NCBI GenBank assembly: GCA_035289625.1
Contig: DATDWP010000028.1
Location: forward strand, 1 to 64,000
DNA length: 64,000 bases
From: UBA10205 sp035289625
GTDB lineage: Archaea; Iainarchaeota; Iainarchaeia; Iainarchaeales; Iainarchaeaceae
Reading direction: 5' to 3'
This document shows positions 26,193 to 33,924 of this stretch, piece after piece. The notes under the pieces are model-generated. The model was given only the letters and a program-made list of their open reading frames with translations, had not been told where the DNA came from and did not search any database. Position 1 is the stretch's first letter, and each line of letters begins with the position of its first letter. The translations under genes were made by a program, and so were the position numbers.

Positions 26193-27572
26193 ATGGAAAA
26201 GATACTAAAAACGGTTTTGAAAAAAATTACACCTACGCAAAAGGAAATTTCCGAGCAAAAAAAATTCGCGCAGCTCATAATATCGCGCATAATGAAAATT
26301 CCAGGAAAACACCAAAAAGCTGAACTTGTAGGAAGCATTGGAAGAAGCACACACCTTGCAGGGGATAATGATATTGACATATTTGTATTCTTCCCAGAAG
26401 AGCTAAGCCGCGAAGAATTTGAAAAAGAGGGAATTCGCATCGGAAAAGCAATCTTTAAAGGCGAGAATTGGGAAACAGCCTACTCCGAACACCCCTACAT
26501 ACGCGGAACAATCGGAAAATACGATGTTGAAATAGTACCGGCGTACAATGTGCTTGACCCAAAAAACATGAAAAGCGCAGTTGATAGAAGCCCCTTCCAC
26601 AACCAATACATTATATCGCAAATGATCAGTGGGCAAGAGCAGCAAGTTAGATTACTAAAGCAATTTATGAAAGGAATAAAATGCTACGGAGCAGACCTTA
26701 GTTCAAACGGCTTTCCCGGCTATGTTGCCGAAATACTAATACTAAAATATGGGAATTTTGAAAAGTGCATCCAAGAGGCAGCGCAGTGGAAAGAGAAGCA
26801 AGTAGTCGATCTTGCAAATTACTACACAAAAGAAGGAGCAGAACATAAATTCAACACGCATTTTGTAGTAGTTGACCCTGTTGATAAAAATAGAAACGTG
26901 GCAGCAGCGCTCTCTCTAAACCAATACGCGCGCTTTATTGCCGCGGCAAGAGCCTTTTTGGAAAAACCTTCATTCAATTTCTTTTTCCCAAAAAATCACA
27001 AACCATGGAGCACAGCTGCCCTTAAAAAATTCCTCAAAAAAACCGAACTTACTGCAATACATCTTGGCTATCCCAAAGGCGCAGTTGAAGATGTGATGTG
27101 GGGAAGCTTGCGAAGGCTTGGCGCAAAAATTGCAACACAAACACAGGGAGCCGGTTTTATTGTAAAGCGCAGCTCACAATGGCTCGAACACCCAAAACAC
27201 ATGGCAATAATTTTAGAACTCGAATCAACAAAACTAAATTCAGTCAAAGTAATAACCGGGCCATCTGTAATGGATTCAAATAACTCTATGAGCTTTATCA
27301 AATCCCATCCACACCCACTATCAGGGCCGCGCATTGAAAACGGGCGCTGGGTATTGGAAATTGAAAGGGAGCACACACAAATTTCACAGTTCCTCACACA
27401 CCTTTTCAAAAAACTCAAAAAAGAAGAAAAAGAACTCATCAAAAAAGCTATCTCGCAGCGCTTCCAAATACTTAACGAAAAATCAATAATAGGCCTATAC
27501 AAAAAGAACAAGAACTTCTCCTCTTTTCTCACTGCATACCTAAAAGGAAAAGAAGAGTTTTTGGAGCGCTAA
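26193..27572 (+). CDS. cca: Archaeal (class I) CCA-adding tRNA nucleotidyltransferase
   Basis: The 459-residue enzyme adds or repairs the 3' CCA of tRNAs. The nucleotidyltransferase signature is GSIGRSTHLAGDNDIDIFVFF (the GS and DxD elements) at about 47-67. The archaeal central and C-terminal domains follow, with GFPGYVAEILILKYG near 178. Size and motifs are those of class I enzymes. It complements the tRNA genes here that lack an encoded CCA (tRNA-Val, both tRNA-Gly). An upstream leaderless promoter drives it. Confidence 0.96.
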   Translation: MEKILKTVLKKITPTQKEISEQKKFAQLIISRIMKIPGKHQKAELVGSIGRSTHLAGDNDIDIFVFFPEELSREEFEKEGIRIGKAIFKGENWETAYSEHPYIRGTIGKYDVEIVPAYNVLDPKNMKSAVDRSPFHNQYIISQMISGQEQQVRLLKQFMKGIKCYGADLSSNGFPGYVAEILILKYGNFEKCIQEAAQWKEKQVVDLANYYTKEGAEHKFNTHFVVVDPVDKNRNVAAALSLNQYARFIAAARAFLEKPSFNFFFPKNHKPWSTAALKKFLKKTELTAIHLGYPKGAVEDVMWGSLRRLGAKIATQTQGAGFIVKRSSQWLEHPKHMAIILELESTKLNSVKVITGPSVMDSNNSMSFIKSHPHPLSGPRIENGRWVLEIEREHTQISQFLTHLFKKLKKEEKELIKKAISQRFQILNEKSIIGLYKKNKNFSSFLTAYLKGKEEFLER

Positions 27573-27587
27573 ACCAAAGTGGGAATC

Positions 27588-28802
27588 ATGAAGCAGCTAA
27601 AAAAAGAACCTGAAAAAGAAGAAAGTCTTACGAAGGAGATATTTGTAGAGAAATTAAGTTCATTATTGGGTGCCAAAAAAGAGACCATCTCATTTGGAGT
27701 TGTTCGAAACAGCCTTTCACAGAAACAATTTCAAACTGCTATCTCATATTTTAATATTCTTTTTCCACACCCACAAATAACAGAAGGGTTCACCGGGGCA
27801 ACTGATGATTTGTTGGATAAAGTTTTTTCCGCGGTCAAAAATCACAAACCAATTGACATGTACATGGCTTTTGGCGGACGTATTTCTGGCGAAGTTCCCC
27901 TCGGTATTTTAAAATATGTTTATTATACTGCGCAGGTTTCCGAGGAAGCTTCAAAATTATTCGGTAGACACCCAAAAACAACCATTCTTTTGACAAATTC
28001 CCATTACCTAAGTGAAATAATGGGGTTTCCTTTAGAGGAGGCAAAAAAAGCCGAGAGTTTTCAGAGGCACGTATTGGAAAAGGGATTGAATCGTATTTGC
28101 ACGCGCATAGGTGTCCCGAATACGGCATTTCAAATTGTTTCTTATGACGAATTACGAAACACCCCAGAAGGACGCCGATTTGTCAAAGAATTTTTAGAAA
28201 ATAAAAAAATTACGATTGGCAAAAGTGGTTTTGAATCCCTGGTTAATATGGCTAAAAAAGCCAAACAGGTCGATAGATTTGAAGCTGAACGTCTGGCCGA
28301 AAACTACGCTAAAGAACAAGTTGTTGAATCCAGCTTAATTATGCATTTGTTCAAACCTGCTTTCAAAATAGTTGAACCAAGCGAAGAAATTTTTGACGTT
28401 GTCGAACGGCAAAATGGCTTGCCAGAAGTCACCAAGAGGCCTTCTATTGTACTAAGAGGCCAGCGGAAAAATGCAACAGATATTCACATTGTTGGGCCAG
28501 CATATCACCCACACGACAACCACCCGATTGACAATGTAATAAAATACCGTGGCGGTGATATTTCAAGCTTTTTGGCAAAACACAAATTAGTGAGTAGAGG
28601 AGACTTAATACGGATGGCAGTGATGCACAAACACGCACCAAAGCATTTATTGGATACTATGCAAAATAATCCTAATATGACTTATGCCGGTTTGCGAAAT
28701 ACAGATAGAAGCGGCTTTAACAAAGTCCGAAATTTTGTCAAGGCTTCGCTCACTACATTCCACGAATCAAGAAAAAAACCAAGAAGAAGGGTGCGTCTTT
28801 GA
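27588..28802 (+). CDS. Unknown protein paired with an aminotransferase
   Basis: The protein has 404 residues from the ATG at 27588; a GTG 9 nt earlier is possible. I do not recognise it. It is soluble and mixed alpha/beta. Conspicuous segments are MYMAFGGRISGEVPLGILKY at about 88-107 followed by TTILLTNSHYLSEIMGFP, which weakly recalls the nucleotide-binding HIGH region and following strand of class I aminoacyl-tRNA-synthetase-like folds, and a His-rich VGPAYHPHDNHP segment near 305. The tail is very basic (RKKPRRRVRL). Its TGA overlaps the TTG start of the aminotransferase, so the two proteins are coupled. Codon use is less A-biased than in cca. Confidence 0.7.
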   Translation: MKQLKKEPEKEESLTKEIFVEKLSSLLGAKKETISFGVVRNSLSQKQFQTAISYFNILFPHPQITEGFTGATDDLLDKVFSAVKNHKPIDMYMAFGGRISGEVPLGILKYVYYTAQVSEEASKLFGRHPKTTILLTNSHYLSEIMGFPLEEAKKAESFQRHVLEKGLNRICTRIGVPNTAFQIVSYDELRNTPEGRRFVKEFLENKKITIGKSGFESLVNMAKKAKQVDRFEAERLAENYAKEQVVESSLIMHLFKPAFKIVEPSEEIFDVVERQNGLPEVTKRPSIVLRGQRKNATDIHIVGPAYHPHDNHPIDNVIKYRGGDISSFLAKHKLVSRGDLIRMAVMHKHAPKHLLDTMQNNPNMTYAGLRNTDRSGFNKVRNFVKASLTTFHESRKKPRRRVRL

Positions 28803-29797
28803 AACGTAATCTTATAATTGCAGATTATTCGTCTCTTCAATCGCCAGTCACAAAAGATATTTTGAAAATTTTAACAAATGTAAATATTTCGCAATACCCT
28901 GACCCACTCTATTCAAACCTAAAAAAATGCATTGCAAAATATTGTGGAATAAGCTCAAATAATATAGCGGTAGGAAATGGCGCTGATGACTTGATACAGC
29001 TAATTACATCCGTTTTTGGAAAGCGAATTGTAATTCCAACTCCGTGTTTCATTACATATTCACTTTCAGCCAAAACCCTTAGAAAAAAAATAAAATTCAT
29101 AAACTGTATAAAAAAAGGCCGATTTAAGCTTCCAAAAATTCGATTAAAAAAATATGATATTCTCTGGATCGCAAATCCAAACAATCCACTCGGAGAATAT
29201 CTACCTATAGAGGAAATTTTATCCAAAATTTCAGGAAATGGAATAACAATAATTGATGAAGCGTACATTGAATTTACCGGAAAGCAAAAAGTGAGCCCAC
29301 ATCTTTTGAAAAAATCGGGTTTGATAATTTTAAGAAGCTTTTCAAAAGGCTGGCCATTAGCCGGTCTTCGAGTAGGTTATGTTATATCAAACCCAGCAGT
29401 AATTCGACAACTCGAAAATCAGAGACTTTTATTTCCAGTTAATGCAGTGGCAAATACCTTGGTTCCGATTTTATTGGAAAAAAATAAATTATATCAAATA
29501 GAAAGGGAAATAGCAAGAAAAACTTCTCTTGATTTTGTGAAAATTTTTCAAAATAGCGGTCTTCGAACCAGTAACAGTGTAACAAACTTTTTTTGTGTAC
29601 AATTCCAAAATACAATTCAAGCGGCTAGATTTTATAGAGAAATTTCAAAACAAGGCGTTCGTATATTACCCCCTAATGACAAGGAATTTGTAGGATTGCC
29701 TTCTAACTACCTTAGAATTTGCATCCCTAAAATAAAAAATGTAAGCCGCATGAAAGCAGCTATTAAAAAAACACTTCAAACCTTGAAACATAGGTAA
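28799..29797 (+). CDS. HisC-like PLP-dependent aminotransferase
   Basis: The 332-residue fold-type I aminotransferase resembles histidinol-phosphate aminotransferase and related enzymes such as threonine-phosphate decarboxylase. Motifs in order are VGNGADDLIQ (phosphate-binding loop), WIANPNNPLGEY, ITIIDEAYIEF (PLP-pyridine Asp) and RSFSKGWPLAGLRVGY (Schiff-base Lys in SFSK), then an RICI arginine near the C-terminus. No other histidine-biosynthesis gene is in the window. Coupled translation with an unknown gene suggests a specialised substrate. The start is a TTG in the overlap TTTGA. A tRNA gene lies 57 nt beyond its stop. Confidence 0.88.
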   Translation: MKRNLIIADYSSLQSPVTKDILKILTNVNISQYPDPLYSNLKKCIAKYCGISSNNIAVGNGADDLIQLITSVFGKRIVIPTPCFITYSLSAKTLRKKIKFINCIKKGRFKLPKIRLKKYDILWIANPNNPLGEYLPIEEILSKISGNGITIIDEAYIEFTGKQKVSPHLLKKSGLIILRSFSKGWPLAGLRVGYVISNPAVIRQLENQRLLFPVNAVANTLVPILLEKNKLYQIEREIARKTSLDFVKIFQNSGLRTSNSVTNFFCVQFQNTIQAARFYREISKQGVRILPPNDKEFVGLPSNYLRICIPKIKNVSRMKAAIKKTLQTLKHR

Positions 29798-29853
29798 GGT
29801 TTCATCCCAGGCAATAGTTACTTGTGGAATCCTTTTTATCATCCAATCACTTT

Positions 29854-29929
29854 TGGCGGGCCCGGAGGGAGTCGAACCCTCAACCTTTCGCTTCGAAGGC
29901 GACTGCGCTATCCATTGCGCCACGAGCCC
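29854..29929 (-). tRNA. tRNA-Arg (UCG), CCA encoded
   Basis: The minus strand folds as a full cloverleaf. The acceptor GGGCTCG pairs with CGGGCCC, the D stem is GCGC/GCGC, and the anticodon loop is CTTCGAA with anticodon TCG. The T arm contains GGTTCGACTCC, and the discriminator is G. It is followed by CCA in the genome, unlike the other tRNAs here. No intron is needed. It reads CGA and, by wobble, other CGN codons. The stem closing pair G27-A43 is a mismatch. Confidence 0.93.
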
Positions 29930-29939
29930 TTGGGTAGAA

Positions 29940-30275
29940 AGTATTGGGGTCAAGTTCATTATTTAATATCTCTTTTCTTTTGGCATAGGAAATATTTGTA
30001 GGGCAAAATCCAAATTTTTGCCAGATCTGATATCTAGAAATTTGAGAATTGTTCATAAAACCTATATTCCGAATCCAGCTATTAAGGCTCGAATAACCTC
30101 TCAAATAGATGAGATACTTTATATGAGAATATGAATATGTTGGCTTTGCAACTAATTGAGTGCAATTAAACCCGGTTTTTTGTAGAATAGAAAATACACC
30201 ATCTGAAAGTTGCTTAGAACAAACACCTAGCTTAATTACAGGATAGGAGTGTTTTTTCTTATCCCCATGAACCTT
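29940..30275 (-). pseudogene. Remnant of a LAGLIDADG-type homing endonuclease C-terminal half
   Basis: An open frame of about 105 codons resembles the C-terminal part of LAGLIDADG endonucleases: SYPVIKLGVCSKQLSDGVF, IKYLIYLRGYSSLNSWIRNIGF, then NNSQISRYQIW. There is no acceptable start codon at the beginning of the similarity, no second catalytic half, and the frame runs on into the tRNA-Arg gene. I therefore call it a decayed fragment of a mobile endonuclease or intein-like element. It overlaps the probable promoter of tRNA-Arg. Similarity is judged by eye and could be wrong. Confidence 0.5.
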
Positions 30276-30326
30276 TTTAAAGCTTCCCCACAAGAAAATA
30301 GTAGTAAACTTGGAAAGGCAAATTTT

Positions 30327-30479
30327 ATGAAAACATGCATTACAACAAACAAGGTCGTAATAAATGACTTTATAGAATTCCACTGCCCGAGCTGCAATGA
30401 GCGAATAGTACGAAGCCTTGAAGCGCGCGCAAAGAGCTTATCATATAAGTGCCCAACATGCAGCTTTAGCGGCCCATGA
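30327..30479 (+). CDS. Small zinc-ribbon RNA-binding-type protein (DUF1610-like)
   Basis: The 50-residue protein has two CPxC pairs, HCPSCNERI and YKCPTCSFSGP, the pattern of the archaeal two-zinc-finger microproteins often found directly ahead of EF-1B. The start is the ATG at 30327; an in-frame extension upstream lacks conservation signs. EF-1B follows after 24 nt, so both belong to one translation-related operon. Confidence 0.88.
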   Translation: MKTCITTNKVVINDFIEFHCPSCNERIVRSLEARAKSLSYKCPTCSFSGP

Positions 30480-30503
30480 AGATATTTCTATTTTGTGATT
30501 AAT

Positions 30504-30767
30504 ATGCCAGATAAAACATTACTAATTGTTAGAATAAATGCAAAAGATATGGAAAAACTTGATGAAACAGTTGAGGCAATTAAGGGAATAAAGAGCGGGG
30601 CTGTAAAGGATGTTCGAAAAGAACCCATTGGTTTTGGAGTCCAGATCATAAAAGCAGGAATATTGATTGATTCAAAAGACCAATCACTCCCGGAAAAAGT
30701 GCTAACAGAAATAAACGCGCTAGCAGAAGTTGAAGATGCTGAAATTGAAGGCATGACACTACTCTAA
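30504..30767 (+). CDS. ef1b: Translation elongation factor 1-beta (aEF-1B)
   Basis: The protein has 87 residues from the ATG at 30504. It is the archaeal guanine nucleotide exchange factor for EF-1A and corresponds to the C-terminal domain of eukaryotic EF1B. The GFGVQIIKAGILIDSKD segment and the ending VEDAEIEGMTLL fit the family. It follows its usual zinc-ribbon neighbour. A GTG 9 nt earlier is an alternative start. Confidence 0.92.
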   Translation: MPDKTLLIVRINAKDMEKLDETVEAIKGIKSGAVKDVRKEPIGFGVQIIKAGILIDSKDQSLPEKVLTEINALAEVEDAEIEGMTLL

Positions 30768-30841
30768 CTTCTAATTTTATTTACTAAAAAGGGCGGAATT
30801 CCTTTTTCTTTTAAATTTATTGCACTGTTTTGGGCTATTTA

Positions 30842-31234
30842 CTATTTGGAAGATGTACTGCCAGATTTTATTCGTTTATAGGTCGAAAAAAGAAAATTTG
30901 TAGTTGTTATTGTATAGAGAATGAGTGCTAGCAAAAAGAAAAGCGGATTTGAATAACCCACTATAAACATCATAACAAATATTGCAAGAAGCAAATTTTT
31001 TGAAACAAACATCTCAACTCCCGATATAACAAACCACATTGCAATAAAAGTGGTTGCGAGGAAAAAATCATTTATTACATAGGAGATGAAAAAATAGCCA
31101 ATTAGCACTGCCGCAAAATATAATTGGCCGTTGCCCTTGCGCGTGAAAATATTTACAACAATTGCAAGATAGATCAGCGCGGTTATCACTAACTTGAAGA
31201 TTTCAAGCCCTGCTTCAAAAATCTGATCGGACAT
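30842..31234 (-). CDS. Small four-helix membrane protein, unknown
   Basis: The 130-residue protein has four predicted membrane helices (about 10-28, 36-58, 60-80, 85-112) separated by very short loops and ends in a basic, Ser-rich tail. No family is recognised. The ATG at 31234 is chosen over a GTG two codons earlier. It is divergent from rad50, with 163 nt between the starts. A role in transport or in anchoring a partner cannot be distinguished. Confidence 0.65.
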   Translation of the reverse strand: MSDQIFEAGLEIFKLVITALIYLAIVVNIFTRKGNGQLYFAAVLIGYFFISYVINDFFLATTFIAMWFVISGVEMFVSKNLLLAIFVMMFIVGYSNPLFFLLALILYTITTTNFLFSTYKRIKSGSTSSK

Positions 31235-31397
31235 CAGCACAATAAGAAGTGGGAATTATTATTAGTTGCCAAGACCTATTTCTACATAACCCTACCCTGG
31301 GCGTTACCCCTTTTGGAAAAAATTAAAAATCACTGCTCCGTTGGCTTGCATTTTCCCCACTTACAATATATATTCTTTCTTAGGAAAATTAGTTCAG

Positions 31398-33449
31398 ATG
31401 ATCAAAAGCATTTATTTGGAAAACTGGAAAACCCATTTGAAGAGCCAATTTGAATTTGCCAAAGGCACGAATGTAATAGTTGGAATATCCGGGGCTGGAA
31501 AAACATCAATAACCGATGCAATATCCTACGCGCTATACGGAACATTCCCCTCACTTGCAGCCCGCAAAGTGAGCCTTGAAGAAACCATAATGTCAAAACC
31601 ACTAAAACAACAAACAACAACAATAAGGCTAGAATTTGATTATTCCAATAAGAGCTACCAAATTGAGAGAACTTCTAGAAGAAACGGCATGAGCGAAGCC
31701 ACCTTGCGGGAAGGCACAAAAATAATTGCAGGCCCTAAAACAACAGATGTCACAAAAAAAGTAACTGAAATACTTGAAGTGAATTATGATCTTTTCAGCA
31801 GGGCAATATATTCTGAGCAAAACCAAATAGATTTTTTCCTAAAACTCTCAGCTTCGCAAAGAAAAGAAAAAATCGATGAACTCTTAGGGCTTGATAGGTA
31901 TGAGCGCGTGCGAACAAATGCAGTGACGCTTCTAAACCGCATGAAAAAAATCAACGATGACAAAAAGGCATTTTTGCAAGAGCAGCGCAAGAAAATAAAC
32001 CCTGTGCAAATTAGTGAATATGAATGGAAATTGAAGCAGAAAAGAGAGGAAATAGCCCAAAAAGAAAAAGAAATGGAAAATGTACAAAAACTCTTTTTAC
32101 AAAAAGAACTTGCCGCAAAAGAAATTGAAAAAAAAGAAAAAGAACACAAATCAATACGCGAACTTGAAATATCAAAAAAATCGAAACTTGAATCACTGCA
32201 AGCCCAAATAGAGAATGCGCAAAAAAAATCCCAAGGGCATGATCTAACAAGCACGCAAGAGGTTTTACTTAAAATGGCAACGGAGCTTGAAAAACTACAT
32301 CTTGCAAAAAAATCCCTCGAAGACCTTGCAAAGGCAGCACAAAGAGAGGAAAATGGAATAGGTGAAAAACTCGCAGTGCAAAAAAACCTGCTTTTATCAA
32401 ATGCAAAAAGAATGAAAGAAGCAAAAGACCTTGAAGGAAAATGCCCAATATGCTGCAGGCCGCTTAGCGAACATGACAAAAAAAAACTGGATGAGGAAAT
32501 AAAAGGGGAAGAGGAGAGCATTTCCAGGCAAAGTATAATACTGCAAAAAGAACTAGAGCAACAGAGCAAAAAATCCAAAGAGATTATTTCCCAAATAGAA
32601 AAGAACACGCGGCAATGCGAAGAGCTACGGGAAAAAATACAAACTCTAACACGGCTTTTAGAAATAGCACAGGAGATAAAAGATAAAAAATTCCAAAAAG
32701 AAAAACTCGAAGAGGAACTTGCAAAAATACACTCCTCATTACTTGAAATGAAATTTGATGAAAAAGATGCAATAAAATCTAGGGAGCAATACTACGAGGC
32801 GCGAGAGAAGCACTCCAAAATAAAAATTGAAATAAACGCAACAAAAGAACTTATAGCAGAACTTGAAACTGCAGAGCGAAGAATAAAGGAAATGCAAAGC
32901 CAAATTGAAGAATTGGAAGCGCAAACAAAAATATCTGAAAAGAATATGGAAAAACTCTCAATGTTCACCTCCGCCCTAAAATCAACACAAGCAGAACTTC
33001 GCAATGTAATGATAGATACAATAAACCAGGCAATGGAGCAGCTGTGGCCCAAAATATACCCATACCAAGATATTCTATGCGTAAAACTTACAGTGGATGA
33101 GGGGAGCTATGAAATAATGGTAAGGCAGGTTAGCGGAGAGTGGATTAGAGTTGAAGGCATACTCTCGGGCGGGGAGAGGAGCAGCGCCGCGCTTACACTG
33201 CGAATTGCAATTTCACTAGTGCTCACGCAAAACCTTGGATGGATAATACTAGATGAGCCCACACACAACCTTGATGTGAATTCGGTAAAGGAACTATCTG
33301 AAATGATGAGAAATCATTTGCCACAATTTATTGAACAAATATTTATCATAACCCACGAAAAAGAACTAGAGTATGCAGCATCGGGAAAACTCTACACGCT
33401 GGAGCGCGAAAAAGAAAGAGACGGAGTTACGAAAATATCAATTGAGTAG
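31398..33449 (+). CDS. rad50: Rad50 double-strand break repair ATPase (short form)
   Basis: The SMC-like ATPase has 683 residues. It carries Walker A GISGAGKTS near 33-41, a coiled coil with the zinc-hook CPIC (C349, C352), the signature LSGGERSSAA near 589 and Walker B WIILDEPT near 615. It would partner Mre11 in end processing and tethering. Archaeal Rad50 is usually about 850-900 residues, so the coiled-coil arms are short. Mre11 is not in the window. I start at MIKSIYLENW, just after a TATATATT element, because upstream residues do not fit. The convergent S17e ends 5 nt away. Confidence 0.95.
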   Translation: MIKSIYLENWKTHLKSQFEFAKGTNVIVGISGAGKTSITDAISYALYGTFPSLAARKVSLEETIMSKPLKQQTTTIRLEFDYSNKSYQIERTSRRNGMSEATLREGTKIIAGPKTTDVTKKVTEILEVNYDLFSRAIYSEQNQIDFFLKLSASQRKEKIDELLGLDRYERVRTNAVTLLNRMKKINDDKKAFLQEQRKKINPVQISEYEWKLKQKREEIAQKEKEMENVQKLFLQKELAAKEIEKKEKEHKSIRELEISKKSKLESLQAQIENAQKKSQGHDLTSTQEVLLKMATELEKLHLAKKSLEDLAKAAQREENGIGEKLAVQKNLLLSNAKRMKEAKDLEGKCPICCRPLSEHDKKKLDEEIKGEEESISRQSIILQKELEQQSKKSKEIISQIEKNTRQCEELREKIQTLTRLLEIAQEIKDKKFQKEKLEEELAKIHSSLLEMKFDEKDAIKSREQYYEAREKHSKIKIEINATKELIAELETAERRIKEMQSQIEELEAQTKISEKNMEKLSMFTSALKSTQAELRNVMIDTINQAMEQLWPKIYPYQDILCVKLTVDEGSYEIMVRQVSGEWIRVEGILSGGERSSAALTLRIAISLVLTQNLGWIILDEPTHNLDVNSVKELSEMMRNHLPQFIEQIFIITHEKELEYAASGKLYTLEREKERDGVTKISIE

Positions 33450-33454
33450 ATAAA

Positions 33455-33649
33455 TTACTGCGCTTTTGCTTTTGCCTTCTTTCTTGTCAAAAACCCTGCA
33501 ACCAAATTGCGCTGGGTTGTACTAAGAGGCATTCCTATAGAATCGACAAATTTTTTATTCTGAGTAAAATCCACACTTACCTGATCGGGATAAGTTTGCA
33601 TAATCACATTTGCCGTGCTCTTGACTTTTTGCGGAACTGCTTTTCCCAT
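33455..33649 (-). CDS. rps17e: Ribosomal protein S17e
   Basis: The 64-residue protein matches archaeal S17e: MGKAVPQKVKSTANVIM, then DQVSVDFTQNKKFVDS and the QRNLVAGFLTR motif. The tail is Lys/Ala-rich. It begins one base after the rpoK stop (TAG then ATG), so the two are co-translated. Confidence 0.93.
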   Translation of the reverse strand: MGKAVPQKVKSTANVIMQTYPDQVSVDFTQNKKFVDSIGMPLSTTQRNLVAGFLTRKKAKAKAQ

Positions 33650-33856
33650 CTAATTCCCCTCAAATCTTTCAACATGCCCATCCGGAAATTCCCTTAGAAC
33701 AGTAATCGGAATCACTTTCTTTTCAAGTTCTATTTTTGCAACTTCAAGAGCATTAGCGCCTTTTGGAGCCTTTGCAAGAGCAGGAGCTCCAAGAGATAAT
33801 TGAAGAGCACGCGCGCTAATTAGGCGGGTCTTCTCAAAACGGGTCAATCTCACCAT
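33650..33856 (-). CDS. rpoK: RNA polymerase subunit K (RpoK/Rpb6)
   Basis: The 68-residue archaeal omega/Rpb6 homologue shows LTRFEKTRLISARALQLSLG, the conserved RpoK/Rpb6 core, and the ending IELEKKVIPITVLREFPDG. It stabilises the RNA polymerase clamp region. It is co-transcribed with rps17e, an arrangement joining transcription and translation genes. Confidence 0.94.
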   Translation of the reverse strand: MVRLTRFEKTRLISARALQLSLGAPALAKAPKGANALEVAKIELEKKVIPITVLREFPDGHVERFEGN

Positions 33857-33924
33857 AAAAACACTTAAAACAAGGATAAGCCAGTAGTAACTCTTCCACG
33901 CAAAGAAATATAAAGCTTAAGTCT

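Noticed and set aside
30842..31240. Possible Mre11 upstream of rad50
   Set aside because: The divergent gene encodes only a small membrane protein with no phosphoesterase motifs.
31784..32608. Long minus-strand open frame opposite the Rad50 coiled coil
   Set aside because: Its Phe/Ser/Cys-rich composition is the antisense image of Lys/Glu coiled-coil codons. No start context or family features were seen.
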